Under the pieces are notes generated by a model, which saw only the letters and a list, made by a program, of their open reading frames with translations, did no database searches and was not told where the DNA came from. A stretch of DNA of 40,734 nucleotides from Planctomycetota bacterium (GTDB lineage: Bacteria > Planctomycetota > Phycisphaerae > SM23-33), in NCBI GenBank assembly GCA_026693065.1, contig JAPLNA010000071.1:13608-54341 (forward strand). The letters are read 5' to 3'. Of the stretch, positions 39,416 through 40,734 are shown piece by piece (within the stretch, counting starts at the first letter, position 1; each line of letters opens with the position of its first letter). Made by a program: the position numbers and the translations under genes.

Positions 39416-40734
39416 ATGAACGAAGAAGCCGAACAACCCAAATCGTTCGACGAGGTGCTGCGGGATCTGCGTGTGCTCCGGAGCCGGCTGGATGAACTGA
39501 CCTGGACGGTTCAGCGGCTCCAGGCCGCCGTCCCGCCGGTCAGGCCCGCCGTGAGCAAGAGCGTGGCCGATGTGGTCGCGGCGGTGGCGCCCTCGGCCCC
39601 GGCGGCGCCTCCTCCTCCGCTTCCGCCGGCCCGTTCGTCCGTCCCGGCTGCCGTCGCGTCGGCGCCTCCCCAGGAACCGGCCCGGGGGGCCTCCCAGGCG
39701 GAGGTCGTCGAGCTCGAGCTGGAATCGTTGCTGCCCCCGCCGGTCGTCGCGCCACCTGCGCCGCCGGCCCGGCCTGCGGCGAAGAAGCCCGCGCCCGGCG
39801 AGGGGATTTCCGTCGAGCAGGTCATCGGCACGCGATGGATGCTCATCGCCGGCGTCGCCGTTGTGCTCCTGGGCGGCGGGTTCTTCGTCAAGTACGCCCA
39901 CGACATGGGGTGGATCCAGCCGCCCCGTCGCGTCCTGACGGGCGCGTTGTTCGGCCTGGTGGCCCTGGTCCTGGGCGAGTGGGCCTTCCGACGCAAGATG
40001 ATCCCCCTGGCCGCCGGACTCTTCGGCGTCGGGATCGTCTTCTGGTACTACATATCCTGGGCCGCCAGCCCCAACGGACCGTATTTCCCCGAGTACACAA
40101 TGCTCTCCCGCGAGTGGGCCTTCGCCGCTATGTGCGCCACCTCCGCCGTCGGGCTGGGCATTTCGATCCGGAGCAACTTCATCCTGTCGGCCCTGACGGC
40201 CGCCCTGGGCGCGATGATCACGCCCTACCTGCTCCGCTCCGGACAGAACGCCCAGGTGTTCCTCCTGAGTTATCTGCTGGTGGTCAACGCGGCGTTCCTG
40301 GCCGTCGCCGTCCGCCAGCGATGGGACGCCCTCGCGCCGGTGCTGGCCGTGGGCACCGGCCTCCTGTTCGCCGGGTGGTTCATGCAGTACTACCACACCG
40401 ACCCCACGCCGGCGCTCACGACCTTCTTCGGGTGGGCGTTCCTGGCCCTGTACGGGGCGTACGCCCTCATCGGCTTCGCCCGGCGAGGCTGGGTCGGCCA
40501 GGGCGTGCCGGTGGCCGTCCTCGCCATCGGTGTCGTCGGGATACTCGCCCTCGCCGGCGGCGTGTGCGAACAGGCCGCCTATGGCCACCTCTTCGCCGTC
40601 CAGGTGCTCGTGCTGGCCGGGCTGCTGCTGGCGCTGGCCCTGCGGCTGGAGGCCCCGATGTTGGCCCCGGCCGTCGTTGCCGGCGCGGCGGGCCTCGTGG
40701 GCCTGTGGCTGGCGGGGTACTGGGTGGACTGGCT
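39416..40734 (+). CDS. DUF2339 polytopic membrane protein, 3' end outside the window
   Basis: Open from ATG at 39416 to the right edge (439 full codons). The cytoplasmic N-terminus has a coiled-coil-like helix (DEVLRDLRVLRSRLDELTW) and a Pro/Ala-rich linker. From ~138 comes GTRWMLIAGVAVVLLGGGFFVKYA, the characteristic opening of DUF2339 proteins, followed by about ten predicted TM helices before the edge. Family function is unknown; a membrane transport or envelope role has been suggested only loosely. The ribosome site is weak. Confidence 0.85.
   Translation, partial: MNEEAEQPKSFDEVLRDLRVLRSRLDELTWTVQRLQAAVPPVRPAVSKSVADVVAAVAPSAPAAPPPPLPPARSSVPAAVASAPPQEPARGASQAEVVELELESLLPPPVVAPPAPPARPAAKKPAPGEGISVEQVIGTRWMLIAGVAVVLLGGGFFVKYAHDMGWIQPPRRVLTGALFGLVALVLGEWAFRRKMIPLAAGLFGVGIVFWYYISWAASPNGPYFPEYTMLSREWAFAAMCATSAVGLGISIRSNFILSALTAALGAMITPYLLRSGQNAQVFLLSYLLVVNAAFLAVAVRQRWDALAPVLAVGTGLLFAGWFMQYYHTDPTPALTTFFGWAFLALYGAYALIGFARRGWVGQGVPVAVLAIGVVGILALAGGVCEQAAYGHLFAVQVLVLAGLLLALALRLEAPMLAPAVVAGAAGLVGLWLAGYWVDW

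Overview
The window looks like the chromosome of a planctomycete, probably of the Phycisphaerae type. This is an inference from several signs: very high GC over most of the sequence, PEP-CTERM proteins ending in VPEP-hydrophobic-RRRRRA, secreted proteins beginning with the LEPR-XLL motif (LEPRQLLS / LEQRVLLS), a TPR/ExbB/ExbD operon linked to a terpenoid-cyclase-fold protein, and many HEAT and LRR proteins. No rRNA, tRNA, CRISPR array or transposase was found.

Region 1 (1-10.7 kb) encodes cell-surface and secreted proteins. A partial minus-strand LEPR-XLL beta-helix protein runs off the left edge. It is followed by two tandem prepilin-like (PilX-type) proteins, a PEP-CTERM protein, two paralogous LEPR-XLL proteins with a nearly identical first ~210 residues and different C-terminal domains, and a second PEP-CTERM protein. 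Three of these genes have textbook sigma-70 promoters (TTGACA, 17 bp, TATACT or CATAAT) and long 5' leaders with hairpins. Two leaders are duplicates of each other. The two PEP-CTERM leaders share a different short element.

Region 2 (10.9-19.0 kb) is a one-direction operon: a large periplasmic TPR protein, ExbB, ExbD, and a very large protein with a TonB-like SxxxH transmembrane helix, a long Gly-rich stretch and a squalene-cyclase/prenyltransferase-type repeat domain. ExbD lacks its expected stop codon, and the large protein has a frame break where a stretch of the repeat domain seems to be missing.

Region 3 (19.0-32.6 kb) is an accessory island. It opens with 1.1 kb of non-coding, repeat-rich DNA (an 11-nt tandem repeat, a 7-nt tandem repeat and a family of GTCCCGAT/ATCGGGAC hairpins). 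Eight copies of a ~120-bp module follow, all on the plus strand. Each module carries a -35 TTGAGG-like box, exactly 17 bp, and an invariant -10 TAGAAT, followed by a conserved transcribed leader. The first seven copies each precede one gene: two HEAT-repeat proteins (the first with a broken frame), a leucine-rich-repeat protein, a small lipoprotein, two unknown proteins and a protein with a degenerate VWA domain. The eighth is an orphan. One further unknown gene in the array has its own promoter. This array of independently promoted genes with a cloned promoter-leader is the most unusual feature seen.

Region 4 (32.3-40.7 kb) holds a small minus-strand membrane protein, a PIN-toxin/HTH-antitoxin pair, a large glycosidase-like protein, a convergent transglutaminase-like protein with a helical C-terminus, and the 5' part of a DUF2339 membrane protein that runs off the right edge.
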